The notes under the pieces: model-generated
The model's input: the letters and a program-made list of their open reading frames with translations, nothing else
Told to the model about the DNA's origin: nothing
Database searches by the model: none
Translations under genes and position numbers: made by a program
Assembly: GCF_000972705.2 (NCBI RefSeq)
Contig: NZ_LATL02000114.1
Coordinates: 1 to 32,616 of the forward strand
From: Limnoraphis robusta CS-951
Lineage (GTDB): Bacteria > Cyanobacteriota > Cyanobacteriia > Cyanobacteriales > Microcoleaceae
Direction of reading: 5' to 3'
DNA length: 32,616 bases
In this document: one piece after another, positions 25,422 to 32,030 of the stretch
Layout: every line of letters begins with the position of its first letter
Numbering within the stretch: the first letter of the stretch is position 1

Positions 25422-25754
25422 TTAATTCTCCTCAACGGGCGCAGAAGTGTCTTCAGCCTCAACAGAGAGCTTTTCTAAGAGCGATCTCAATGAAGCTCGG
25501 GGAATATAGGGCCAGCCTCCATGAGACTCAATCTCTTTTAACAAAGCATAGAGTGCCTGACGGTTATCAGGCAAAGCTTCTCGAAAGCAACCCTCGCGAA
25601 TTTCCCGATGCAGACGTTCTAAAGTTCGCAGCACTGCCAACAGTGCCATTGTATCCCCTTCAGCCTCCTGGCTAATAGAGTGAATCGTCTGGCTGATCGA
25701 TTGCAATTGAGACTGAAAGGGTTCTAATTCCAAGTTAATGTTATTGTCTCTCAT
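25422..25754 (-). CDS. Conserved hypothetical protein, 110 aa
   Basis: A short acidic helical protein without signal or membrane segment. It contains TMALLAVLRTLERLHREIRE, then GCFREALPDNRQALYALLKE, IESHGGWPYIPRASLR and a Glu-rich tail. I believe similar proteins occur in other cyanobacteria but cannot name a family. It lies 77 bp upstream of folC in the same direction and may share its transcript. It is divergent from psbO. Confidence 0.75.
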   Translation of the reverse strand: MRDNNINLELEPFQSQLQSISQTIHSISQEAEGDTMALLAVLRTLERLHREIREGCFREALPDNRQALYALLKEIESHGGWPYIPRASLRSLLEKLSVEAEDTSAPVEEN

Positions 25755-26134
25755 AGCTGCTGCTTACTCTATATATTTCTCAATTCTCGGGTTTGTGATT
25801 AGGATCTGGCAAGCCTGAACAAGTTTGCCCGTCCTTTTCCGCTTGTCTGAAGTCCTAAGCAAATAGACCTAAGTAGTTTAGCTTAGGTTTCTAGGAATTC
25901 ATACTTTAGCCAACAAAAAAAGTCACAAGCCATGTACAATTCTGTATTGGGCGATCATTAAAAGTCCCGATTGCACAAGAGATACAGTCTGTGATCAGAT
26001 TCCCAATTGTACGGGATCAGCATCGTAAAAAGCAGACAACCGAAGTGTTTGATTGGTGATCTCTGAAGTTGATGGCAACGGCGACAGGTCACTCAAAATA
26101 TGTTACATATCGATTTGGGATACTGAGGTTAAAA
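25755..26134. promoter_or_regulatory. Divergent region upstream of psbO with two inverted repeats
   Basis: The 380 bp between the hypothetical gene and psbO contain a hairpin ACCTAAG (25867-25873) / CTTAGGT (25882-25888) and a wide inverted repeat GTACAATT (25934-25941) / AATTGTAC (26005-26012). Both could be regulatory. The psbO ribosome binding site GAGG is at about 26126. No other gene is evident. Confidence 0.45.
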
Positions 26135-26974
26135 ATGAGATATCGTGCTTTAGTTGCTACACTTTTAGCTTTTTGCTTGAGTGTATTAACCGCTTGTTCA
26201 TCAGGGCCAGAAACAAAAAGTCCAGAGTTACTGACCTATGATGACATCAGAAACACAGGTTTAGCCGTTAACTGTCCAAGTTTACCGGAAACTGCTCGCG
26301 GTTCGATAGCACTGGATTCCAACAAATCCTATGAAATTTCTGGTATGTGTTTGCAACCGACCAGTTATTTTGTCAAAGAAGAACCCACCAGCAAACGCAA
26401 AGAAGCGGAGTTTGTTCCGGGTAGATTGTTAACTCGGTTTACTTATAGTCTAGATCAGGTGGGTGGCCCATTAAAGTTTGATAAAAACGGCGCTCTCACC
26501 TTTGAAGAAAAATACGGTATTGATTTCCAACCGATTACCGTTCAGCTTCCCGGTGGCGAACAAGTTCCTTTCTTGTTCACGATTAAAGGATTAGTGGCTC
26601 AAAGTCAAGCCAGTGTCTCGAGTATTAACACCTCTACAGATTTTGAAGGGGTGTTTGATGTTCCTTCCTATCGGGGTTCGACTTTCCTCGATCCCAAGGG
26701 TAGAGGTTTAGCAACCGGTTATGATAATGCTGTGGCTTTACCCGCAACCGCAGATGGCGAAAATTTCGCTGAAGCAAATATTAAGCTTGCTGATACCTTA
26801 GTTGAGGCCGGTAAGATTTCTCTGCAAGTTTCTAAAGTTGATGGAGACACAGGCGAAATTGCCGGAATTTTTGAAAGCGAACAACCTTCAGATTCAGATT
26901 TAGGGGCAAAAGAAGCTGTTGAAGTTAAGGTTCGAGGTTTGTTCTATGCTCGTATAGAACCTAGCAAGTCATAG
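26135..26974 (+). CDS. psbO: Photosystem II manganese-stabilising protein PsbO
   Basis: A 279-residue precursor of the extrinsic 33-kDa subunit that stabilises the Mn4CaO5 cluster on the lumenal side of photosystem II. ATG 26135 is preferred over the in-frame ATG at 26069: it follows GAGG at a good distance and starts a normal signal peptide (MRYRALVATLLAFCLSVLTA). The signal ends in LTAC, a lipobox-like motif with Cys21. Mature features are LLTYDDIRNTGLAVNCPSL, GMCLQPTSYFVKEEP, VPGRLLTRFTYSLDQV, GIDFQPITVQLPGGEQVPF, FDVPSYRGSTFLDPKGRGLA, TGYDNAVALPA and FESEQPSDSD. The two conserved cysteines (NCPSL and MCLQP) that form the disulfide are present. A strong terminator follows. Confidence 0.97.
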   Translation: MRYRALVATLLAFCLSVLTACSSGPETKSPELLTYDDIRNTGLAVNCPSLPETARGSIALDSNKSYEISGMCLQPTSYFVKEEPTSKRKEAEFVPGRLLTRFTYSLDQVGGPLKFDKNGALTFEEKYGIDFQPITVQLPGGEQVPFLFTIKGLVAQSQASVSSINTSTDFEGVFDVPSYRGSTFLDPKGRGLATGYDNAVALPATADGENFAEANIKLADTLVEAGKISLQVSKVDGDTGEIAGIFESEQPSDSDLGAKEAVEVKVRGLFYARIEPSKS

Positions 26975-27072
26975 TCGTAGATTATTTTTTGTAACTGCGG
27001 TTGGTCAGCTTATTTTTTCCCGACTGATCCAGTCTTCTATTCAATCTGTAGACGAATCACGCTCAAGCTTTG

Positions 27073-27100
27073 GAGGGACGACAAGTTGTCCCTCTTTTTT
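27073..27100 (+). terminator. Factor-independent terminator of psbO
   Basis: GAGGGAC (27073-27079) and GTCCCTC (27088-27094) form a 7-bp GC-rich stem, followed directly by a run of six T. It lies about 100 bases after the psbO stop. Confidence 0.85.
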
Positions 27101-27413
27101 ATTGAAGTCACTCATCCTTTATCGCTCATTGGAGCGCATTTCATCTTTTTGAGTTTAATAAACTTTAGTAAAATTTTGACTTTTATACTCTACTTTAACG
27201 TTAATTTTATGACTAAAATTCGGGATTTTTAGCGTGTAACCTCCGGCTTTTGTCCGGTTGATAACCAAGGGTTAACTCTTGTCAGCTAGGCCGTTTTAGT
27301 TTATACTTGGCATTGGAGCAATCGATTAGATCTCCACTTTTACAACAGTTGTAAATCACCAGTGTTATACCTACGTGAATTTATGGATGTTTTCTAATCT
27401 TTAGAAATTCATC

Positions 27414-27477
27414 TCCGTAAATTTACGGATTACAAAAAAAAGAATAGAAACACACATCAGTCTAAATGACAGACTGA
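27414..27477 (+). promoter_or_regulatory. Palindrome and hairpin before sigF
   Basis: A perfect palindrome (27414-27429, TCCGTAAATTTACGGA) and a hairpin with arms TCAGTCT and AGACTGA (27457-27477) stand in tandem before the first possible sigF start. A repressor site and a translational control structure are both possible; neither is proven. Confidence 0.45.
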
Positions 27478-27532
27478 AATGACTGGAAAAATCCACCAGA
27501 AGCTTGCTCTACCTAAAACAAAGGACGTTACT

Positions 27533-28312
27533 ATGTTAGCCAAAGCCACCAACACCATCAAGTGCGAAACTCTAGAATTATTGCGTGAGTATCAGTGTTC
27601 TCACTCCAAAGAACTCCGTAATCAGCTTGTACAGCTTAATATCGGACTCGTTCGCAAAGAAGTTCACCACTGGATAAACCAATGCACCGAAAACTATGAT
27701 GACTTGTTGCAAGTCGGCTGTATTGGACTGATTCGGGCGATTGAACGGTTTGATTTGTCCAAAGGTCATGCCTTTAGTTCCTTTGCCATTCCGTATATTC
27801 GCGGAGAAATCCAGCATTACCTCAGAGATAAGAGTCTACCGCTTCGAGTTCCCCGACATTGGTTGACTCTCCAGCGTCAGGGAATGAAACTGACTCAAGA
27901 ACTACAGGTGAAACTCAAGCGACAGCCCACCGATGCAGAAATTGCCGAAGGCTTGGGAATTACCGAAACCGAATGGAGTCAAGTTAAACTCGCAGGCTGT
28001 AATCGTTCTCTATTAAGTTTAGATGCTCCCGTCCAAGATGAAGACTTTGGCACCACTTGCCTGGGAGAATTGGTTCCTGATAGCCGTTATCGCAGCTTTC
28101 AACTCGCTCAAGAAGATCAAATTCGCCTACAACAAGCCTTAGCCAAATTAGAAGAAGGCACTCGGAAAGTTCTAGAATTTGTCTTCCTCTACGATTTAAC
28201 TCAAAAGGAAACTGCCGAACGTTTGGGTATTAGTGCTGTTACCGTTTCTCGCCGTGTTAAGAAAGGCCTCAATTTACTTCAGCGAATCATGGTAGGTTCC
28301 GAAGACGAATAG
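27533..28312 (+). CDS. sigF: Group 3 RNA polymerase sigma factor, SigF-like
   Basis: A 259-residue sigma factor of the B/F/G type. Region 2 is clear (NYDDLLQVGCIGLIRAIERF, then SKGHAFSSFAIPYIRGEIQH with YLRDK). Region 3 has LPLRVPRHWLTLQRQ and PTDAEIAEGLGITETEW. Region 4 ends with a helix-turn-helix, LTQKETAERLGISAVTVSRR. ATG 27533 is given as start because AAAGGA stands about eight bases upstream. An in-frame ATG at 27479 would add 18 residues and lies just after a hairpin with no ribosome binding site. In Synechocystis SigF controls pilus genes and motility; the same role here is inferred from family. No anti-sigma gene is next to it. Confidence 0.88.
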   Translation: MLAKATNTIKCETLELLREYQCSHSKELRNQLVQLNIGLVRKEVHHWINQCTENYDDLLQVGCIGLIRAIERFDLSKGHAFSSFAIPYIRGEIQHYLRDKSLPLRVPRHWLTLQRQGMKLTQELQVKLKRQPTDAEIAEGLGITETEWSQVKLAGCNRSLLSLDAPVQDEDFGTTCLGELVPDSRYRSFQLAQEDQIRLQQALAKLEEGTRKVLEFVFLYDLTQKETAERLGISAVTVSRRVKKGLNLLQRIMVGSEDE

Positions 28313-28314
28313 TA

Positions 28315-28374
28315 GTAGGGTGCGTCAGATAGTTAACGTTAGGGTTAAAATTAGTCGTCTGACGCATTCTACCC
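28315..28374. terminator. Long inverted-repeat element after sigF (terminator or MITE remnant)
   Basis: The left arm GTAGGGTGCGTCAGA (28315-28329) pairs with TCTGACGCA-TT-CTACCC (28358-28374): 15 base pairs with a two-base bulge and a 28-base loop. The sigF stop is only two bases upstream. Inverted repeats with the TGCGTCAGA core are, from memory, common in cyanobacterial genomes, so a mobile miniature element that also ends transcription is possible. Confidence 0.55.
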
Positions 28375-28655
28375 AATGCAATTAAAATTGACTGGGATTA
28401 AGGTTGGGATCAATCCTTCAGAATTGGGTTAATCAGATGAAACTCAAAGAACCCGCAATACTCTTATGCTTCTGGATCTGTTTGCCTATTGGGGCAGGGG
28501 ATTGGCTTTTTTGATTTTCTCAAATATTCTTCTCTGAGAGCAGAGCTATTCACATAACAAGACGAGCAGAGAAGAATCTTAGTTTAGATCTAGATAATGA
28601 TAGCCATTAAGCCAGGTTTACCACTGATAATATTAAGATTATTACAGGAGTAATT
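28375..28655. other. Spacer between sigF and the KilA-N gene
   Basis: No supported gene. A 25-codon hydrophobic frame (28437-28514) has no ribosome binding site. AGGAG (about 28644) serves the gene at 28656. Together with the inverted repeat at 28315 the non-coding stretch is 343 bp. Confidence 0.4.
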
Positions 28656-29477
28656 ATGCAACAATATTTTGAACATAAAGTTGGTGAATTAGTCGTCAGT
28701 CAACGTAAGTCTGATGGTTATATTAGTGCAACTAAATTAGCAAGAGCATACGAAAATAAAATAGGTAAATATAAAAACCCTAACCAGTGGTTTGAGAAAG
28801 ATAGAACCAATGAATATGTAGAGCTTTTATCTGACAAAACGGGACTTGAAGTGTACGAATTAGTCCAAAAAAAGGGACAAGGTAAGAAGATAGAAACTTG
28901 GATTCATCCAAAACTTGCTGTTTCTTTTGCCATGTGGCTTTCACCGGAGTTTGAGATGATGGTTTCTGAATGGGTAGAGCAGTGGCTTTTTACAAGCCAA
29001 ACTCCTACTACTTCAGAGCTATTACATCCTTACCAACGTGTCTGGTATCAACGTTTAATTCTATTTGAGCAAAAAACAAAATTACCCAATGGTACATGGT
29101 GCATTTTTGAACAAATCAGTAAATTAATGAGAGATTTAGAAGCTAAAGGAGTGCCTTTGCATGACAAGGCAACTATTGATATTTCAGTAGGAAGAGCATG
29201 GTGTCATTGGCTTCGAGAGGAAGAAAATTATGATACTTCTAGTATAGATCAATACCCTCATTACTATCCCGACAAAAGAGGAGTGCAATTAGTTAATATT
29301 TATCCTTTTGAACTCTTAGGTAAATTTCACCAGTGGTTACAAGATACTTACATCCCTAGCAAGTTTCCTGCGTATGTTAGAAGGTACGTTACCCAAGAAG
29401 AATGTAAGCTTATATCAGAAGCTATTGGTTATGAAGTCAAACCAATTCAAAGAAGTCAAACCAATTCAAAAAGCTAA
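28656..29477 (+). CDS. KilA-N domain protein with a frame-changed C-terminus
   Basis: A 273-residue protein whose first 115 residues form a KilA-N domain: SDGYISATKLARAYENKIGK, PNQWFEKDRTNEYVELLS, GKKIETWIHPKLAVSFAMWL and SPEFEMMVSEWVEQWL. KilA-N domains are DNA-binding modules frequent in phages and other mobile DNA. The rest (YQRVWYQRLILFEQKTKLPN onward) is not recognised. AGGAG seven bases before the ATG supports the start. A 19-bp direct duplication (29433-29451 and 29452-29470) lies in the last codons. Because 19 is not a multiple of three it shifts the frame and ends the protein at SQTNSKS; with one copy the frame would run on to 29610. An accessory or phage-derived origin is likely. 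Confidence 0.85.
   Translation: MQQYFEHKVGELVVSQRKSDGYISATKLARAYENKIGKYKNPNQWFEKDRTNEYVELLSDKTGLEVYELVQKKGQGKKIETWIHPKLAVSFAMWLSPEFEMMVSEWVEQWLFTSQTPTTSELLHPYQRVWYQRLILFEQKTKLPNGTWCIFEQISKLMRDLEAKGVPLHDKATIDISVGRAWCHWLREEENYDTSSIDQYPHYYPDKRGVQLVNIYPFELLGKFHQWLQDTYIPSKFPAYVRRYVTQEECKLISEAIGYEVKPIQRSQTNSKS
29433..29470 (+). repeat. 19-bp perfect tandem duplication in the KilA-N gene
   Basis: The unit GAAGTCAAACCAATTCAAA occurs twice without a gap. The first copy is read EVKPIQ in the KilA-N frame, and the second copy lies in the next frame, where the same EVKPIQ continues into KAKGYIKRRITARLYHVRLI and stops at 29610. Confidence 0.95.
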
Positions 29478-29626
29478 AGGCTATATAAAAAGGAGAATAA
29501 CTGCGAGGTTATATCATGTCCGCTTGATTAGTTCCGATAAAATTTTCAATGCAAAAAACCTCTATTTCTATTTTTATCACAAGTGTTTATTAAAGTTAGA
29601 TCGTCAGTGAGTATCCGGACATGAGA

Positions 29627-29642
29627 TCAGATCATAATCTGA
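29627..29642. terminator. Small hairpin between convergent KilA-N and cpcF genes
   Basis: TCAGAT (29627-29632) and ATCTGA (29637-29642) around CATA, in the convergent spacer. Weak evidence for a terminator. Confidence 0.3.
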
Positions 29643-29684
29643 CAGTTAAACCCCTAAATTTGTTACTTGAAAATTAGAGAAAAT

Positions 29685-30314
29685 TTACTGAACTAAACAA
29701 GATTGAGCGAACTTGGCTCGGGCTTGAACAGCTAATGTTTCGTCAGAATTGATCATTTCTTCGAGACGATGTATAATCTGATCAAAACATTCACACTGCC
29801 GAGTTTTCATCTCCTTTGCTAATCCCTCTAACCCCACAATCGCTGCATATCGCACAATCCATTCTGGATCTTGGGAAGCTTGTAATAACGTATTAATCGC
29901 TTGAATTTGAGCTTCAGGAACCTCTTGGGCGTTCATTTGTTGCCAATGAATATTTCCTAAACCTCTCGCCGCTGCCCGACGCACACTTAACGCAAAATCA
30001 CCGCCTGCGGCTTCTAATAATACGTTTAAACCCCGAGGATCACCAATAGAAGATAAAGCCCGAATTGCCCAAGCTCTCGCTCCATAATTGTAACCATCTA
30101 ACTGTTCAAGTAAAGGTTGAACGGAGGGTTCTCCGATCGCAATTAACCCATCAACTGCTGCAACAGCAGCTCCCGGATTATTGTAACCGAGAACCGTAAT
30201 TAAAGAGGGAATCGCTTCGGGAGAGTGAGTTTCTGCTAACATTTTTACAGCTTCTAACAGGCTTTCAGCAGAATCTGCCTGTTCAACGGCATGAATAAGT
30301 TCGGAAGGGGTCAT
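29685..30314 (-). CDS. cpcF: Phycocyanobilin lyase subunit CpcF (HEAT-repeat protein)
   Basis: A 209-residue HEAT-like repeat protein. Repeats are seen as AIPSLITVLGYNNPGAAVAA VDGLIAIG, VQPLLEQLDGYNYGARAWAI RALSSIGD, LNVLLEAAGGDFALSVRRAA ARGLGNIHW and LLQASQDPEWIVRYAAIVGLE. Length and repeat pattern fit CpcF, which with CpcE forms the heterodimeric lyase that attaches phycocyanobilin to Cys84 of the alpha-phycocyanin subunit. PecF or another E/F-type lyase subunit cannot be excluded from sequence reading alone. In many cyanobacteria cpcE and cpcF are adjacent and co-transcribed; here a tnpB element lies between them. No Shine-Dalgarno is obvious before the ATG. The upstream flank (30315-30380) follows directly on the element end. 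Confidence 0.85.
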   Translation of the reverse strand: MTPSELIHAVEQADSAESLLEAVKMLAETHSPEAIPSLITVLGYNNPGAAVAAVDGLIAIGEPSVQPLLEQLDGYNYGARAWAIRALSSIGDPRGLNVLLEAAGGDFALSVRRAAARGLGNIHWQQMNAQEVPEAQIQAINTLLQASQDPEWIVRYAAIVGLEGLAKEMKTRQCECFDQIIHRLEEMINSDETLAVQARAKFAQSCLVQ

Positions 30315-30380
30315 TTTCGCTGGTTTGCGCTCAGAAATTAATATTTTTATTGATATAACAGTTTAAGGAATGCTTAGAAC

Positions 30381-30434
30381 TTGACATCCTCCCTCTCTAA
30401 ATCAGAGATTATAGAGAGGGATTCCCAAACATCG
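30381..30434 (-). ncRNA. Predicted omega-RNA 3' scaffold and right end of the tnpB element
   Basis: By analogy with ISDra2, the guide RNA scaffold should overlap the tnpB 3' end and finish at the right end, here GAGGATGTCAA on the minus strand after the 9-bp hairpin. The following 20 bases on the minus strand, GTTCTAAGCATTCCTTAAAC (30380 to 30361), would be the guide. Transcription itself is not shown; the 5' end of the RNA is unknown. Confidence 0.5.
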
Positions 30435-31667
30435 CTATTTGGGTTTACTGCTTTTGCGGCACTTATCTAGGCTGTTACCAACCCCCGACAGTACGCCTAC
30501 ACAGTCAATTTCTTCTACGATCTGCCCGACCGCAGTCACACCTCGGTTACAAATCACTTTTGCTGCTGCAACATCACGGTTGATTTCGTACTGGCATGAC
30601 CGACATTTATGAATACGTTCAGCTAGGTCTTTTTTACCTGTATGCGCTCCACAATGAGGACAAATTTGACTCGTATATCTGTAGTCAACCTTGCCAAAAT
30701 CAACCCCCCTTTTCCAACACACCCAAGCTAATATATTGAAGAACTGACCAAATCCAGCATCTAAAGTATGTTTGCCTAACATTCCTTTAGCCCAGGTTCT
30801 AAAGTCTAAGTCTTCAACAAATATCATTCCTGCTTGGTCACACAAATGATGAGCAAGCTTGAAGTGAAAATCTTTTCGACTGTCTGAGATTTTTTGATGA
30901 AGTCTTGCTATCTTCTGGTTGAGTTTATGTCGATTGGTTGAACTGGATGTTTTTAATTTAAGTCTACGTTGTAGCAATTTCAGCTTACTGTGTAGTTGGT
31001 TGAAAAACTTTGGACGCTCAATCAACTCACCATCAGAAGTTGCCAAGAACTTATCAAGTCCAACATCAATCCCTAGCGGATGCCCAGAAGCCGCGGTGTC
31101 AGGGATATTTACAGGACTTTGCAGAGATAACATGGCAAAATACCCACTTGCCCGTCTAACTACCCGTACCTGCTTAAGCTTGAATCCCTCGGTCATGGGA
31201 CGAGATAATCTCATCCGAACTAATCCAATTTGAGGTAGTTTTATCCAATCATTAGAGACTGGATTTGTCTTCAACTGAGGAAATACGAATGACCGCATTC
31301 GGTACTTATTTTTAAAGCGAGGAAAACCGTAACCCTGCTCTTTCATATTGTTAAATGCTCTCTCTAAAGTCTTCAGGACTTGCTGTAAGACTTGAGCATT
31401 TACTTTTTTGAGTTCTGGGTTGGTTTTCTTCAAAGAGGTTTGATTCGCGGCTTGTACGTTGTAGTTAGGGTAAGGGGCATCTGCTGAGATGATGTATTCT
31501 TGTTGTAATGAACAAGAATTAATTGCACACTTCCTACTGTTTATCCAGTCTTTCCGCTCTCTTAAGGCATAATTCCACACCTTTCTACAGACCGCCAGCA
31601 TATCTTCGATGGTGGCAATCTGTTCTTGAGAGGGGTAAAACTTGTATTCGTAGGTTACTGTCAGCAT
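30435..31667 (-). CDS. tnpB: TnpB, RNA-guided nuclease of IS200/IS605 elements
   Basis: A 410-residue intact TnpB. The N-terminal part starts YEYKFYPSQEQ, typical of the family, with VWNYALRERKDW and a basic region FPRFKNKYRMRSF. RuvC-like active-site residues are all visible: Asp201 in GIDVGLDKFLA, Glu285 in MIFVEDLDF and Asp365 in EINRDVAAAKVI. The zinc-ribbon cysteines are Cys336, Cys339 (ICPHC), Cys355 and Cys358 (CRSC). Family proteins cut DNA next to a short target-adjacent motif, guided by an omega-RNA from the right end, and help the element to persist at its site. All catalytic residues are kept and there is no frameshift, so the nuclease may be active. It lies in the cpcEF spacer in the same direction as those genes. 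Confidence 0.93.
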   Translation of the reverse strand: MLTVTYEYKFYPSQEQIATIEDMLAVCRKVWNYALRERKDWINSRKCAINSCSLQQEYIISADAPYPNYNVQAANQTSLKKTNPELKKVNAQVLQQVLKTLERAFNNMKEQGYGFPRFKNKYRMRSFVFPQLKTNPVSNDWIKLPQIGLVRMRLSRPMTEGFKLKQVRVVRRASGYFAMLSLQSPVNIPDTAASGHPLGIDVGLDKFLATSDGELIERPKFFNQLHSKLKLLQRRLKLKTSSSTNRHKLNQKIARLHQKISDSRKDFHFKLAHHLCDQAGMIFVEDLDFRTWAKGMLGKHTLDAGFGQFFNILAWVCWKRGVDFGKVDYRYTSQICPHCGAHTGKKDLAERIHKCRSCQYEINRDVAAAKVICNRGVTAVGQIVEEIDCVGVLSGVGNSLDKCRKSSKPK

Positions 31668-31880
31668 ATGGGCATAATACCATGCTTCTACCCCGCCATG
31701 TTAACCCGTTAGACTTTTGTACAGGAAAACTTGAGACGGGCTTCCCAAAACCGAGTCTTTTTTGTTGGTCGCAATTCACCTACGACCAAATCTTTGATTA
31801 TGGTCGCAGACAAGATTGCTCCATTACGATAGACGAATTCAACTGTACTTTTCCCAGATCGGTTGTGAAGAAGTGAAGAA
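31668..31880 (-). promoter_or_regulatory. Upstream and left-end region of the tnpB element
   Basis: The region before tnpB should hold its promoter and the left end. A hairpin TTGGTCG/CGACCAA (31765-31789) with an 11-base loop is present, and TGGTCGCAGA recurs at 31801. No further gene is supported. Confidence 0.4.
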
Positions 31881-31936
31881 GGGCGGGTTAATAGAAGTTA
31901 GTTCTGGGAATACAGAGATTTAGGGGGAACCCGCCC
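31881..31936. repeat. GGGCGGGTT / AACCCGCCC inverted repeat
   Basis: GGGCGGGTT (31881-31889) and AACCCGCCC (31928-31936) are perfect 9-bp complements around 38 bases. The left arm also stands at the start of the repeat region near 12259. It could be a small palindromic element or a terminator between cpcE and the tnpB element. Confidence 0.6.
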
Positions 31937-31947
31937 CGGACTCCGAA

Positions 31948-32023
31948 GAAGTCAGAAGTCAGAAGTCAGAAGTCAGAAGTTTAAAATTGCATGATTGCAT
32001 GATTGCCTGTTGCCTGTTGCCTG
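31948..32023. repeat. Three adjacent short tandem arrays (GAAGTCA, TTGCATGA, TTGCCTG)
   Basis: GAAGTCA occurs four times and a part (31948-31980), TTGCATGA twice (31987-32002) and TTGCCTG three times (32003-32023). These STRR-type units stand directly after the cpcE stop codon. Confidence 0.9.
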
Positions 32024-32030
32024 TTCCCTT

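Larger units (their letters stand above)
26975..27532. other. Intergenic region: psbO terminator and the sigF leader
   Basis: After the psbO stop comes a terminator (27073-27100). From about 27110 to the sigma factor there is AT-rich sequence with a 16-bp perfect palindrome TCCGTAAATTTACGGA (27414-27429) and a 7-bp hairpin TCAGTCT (27457-27463) / AGACTGA (27471-27477). Both are good candidates for regulatory sites of the sigma factor gene. No other gene is seen. Confidence 0.5.
30381..31900 (-). mobile_element. IS200/IS605-type element with tnpB only, inserted between cpcE and cpcF
   Basis: The element consists of tnpB and end structures; no Y1 transposase tnpA gene is in the window. The right end (30381-30434) carries a hairpin, CCCTCTCTA (30391-30399) and TAGAGAGGG (30412-30420), and read on the minus strand ends in GAGGATGTCAA, the type of ending seen at omega-RNA scaffolds. 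The left end is not fixed; a hairpin TTGGTCG (31765-31771) / CGACCAA (31783-31789) upstream of tnpB is a candidate, so the outer limit near 31900 is approximate. Confidence 0.7.

Noticed and set aside
28437..28514. 25-residue hydrophobic frame between sigF and the KilA-N gene
   Set aside because: No ribosome binding site and too short to judge by reading; kept only as a remark in the spacer entry.
31585..31779. 64-codon frame overlapping the tnpB start
   Set aside because: It covers the element's upstream region in another frame and shows no family features.
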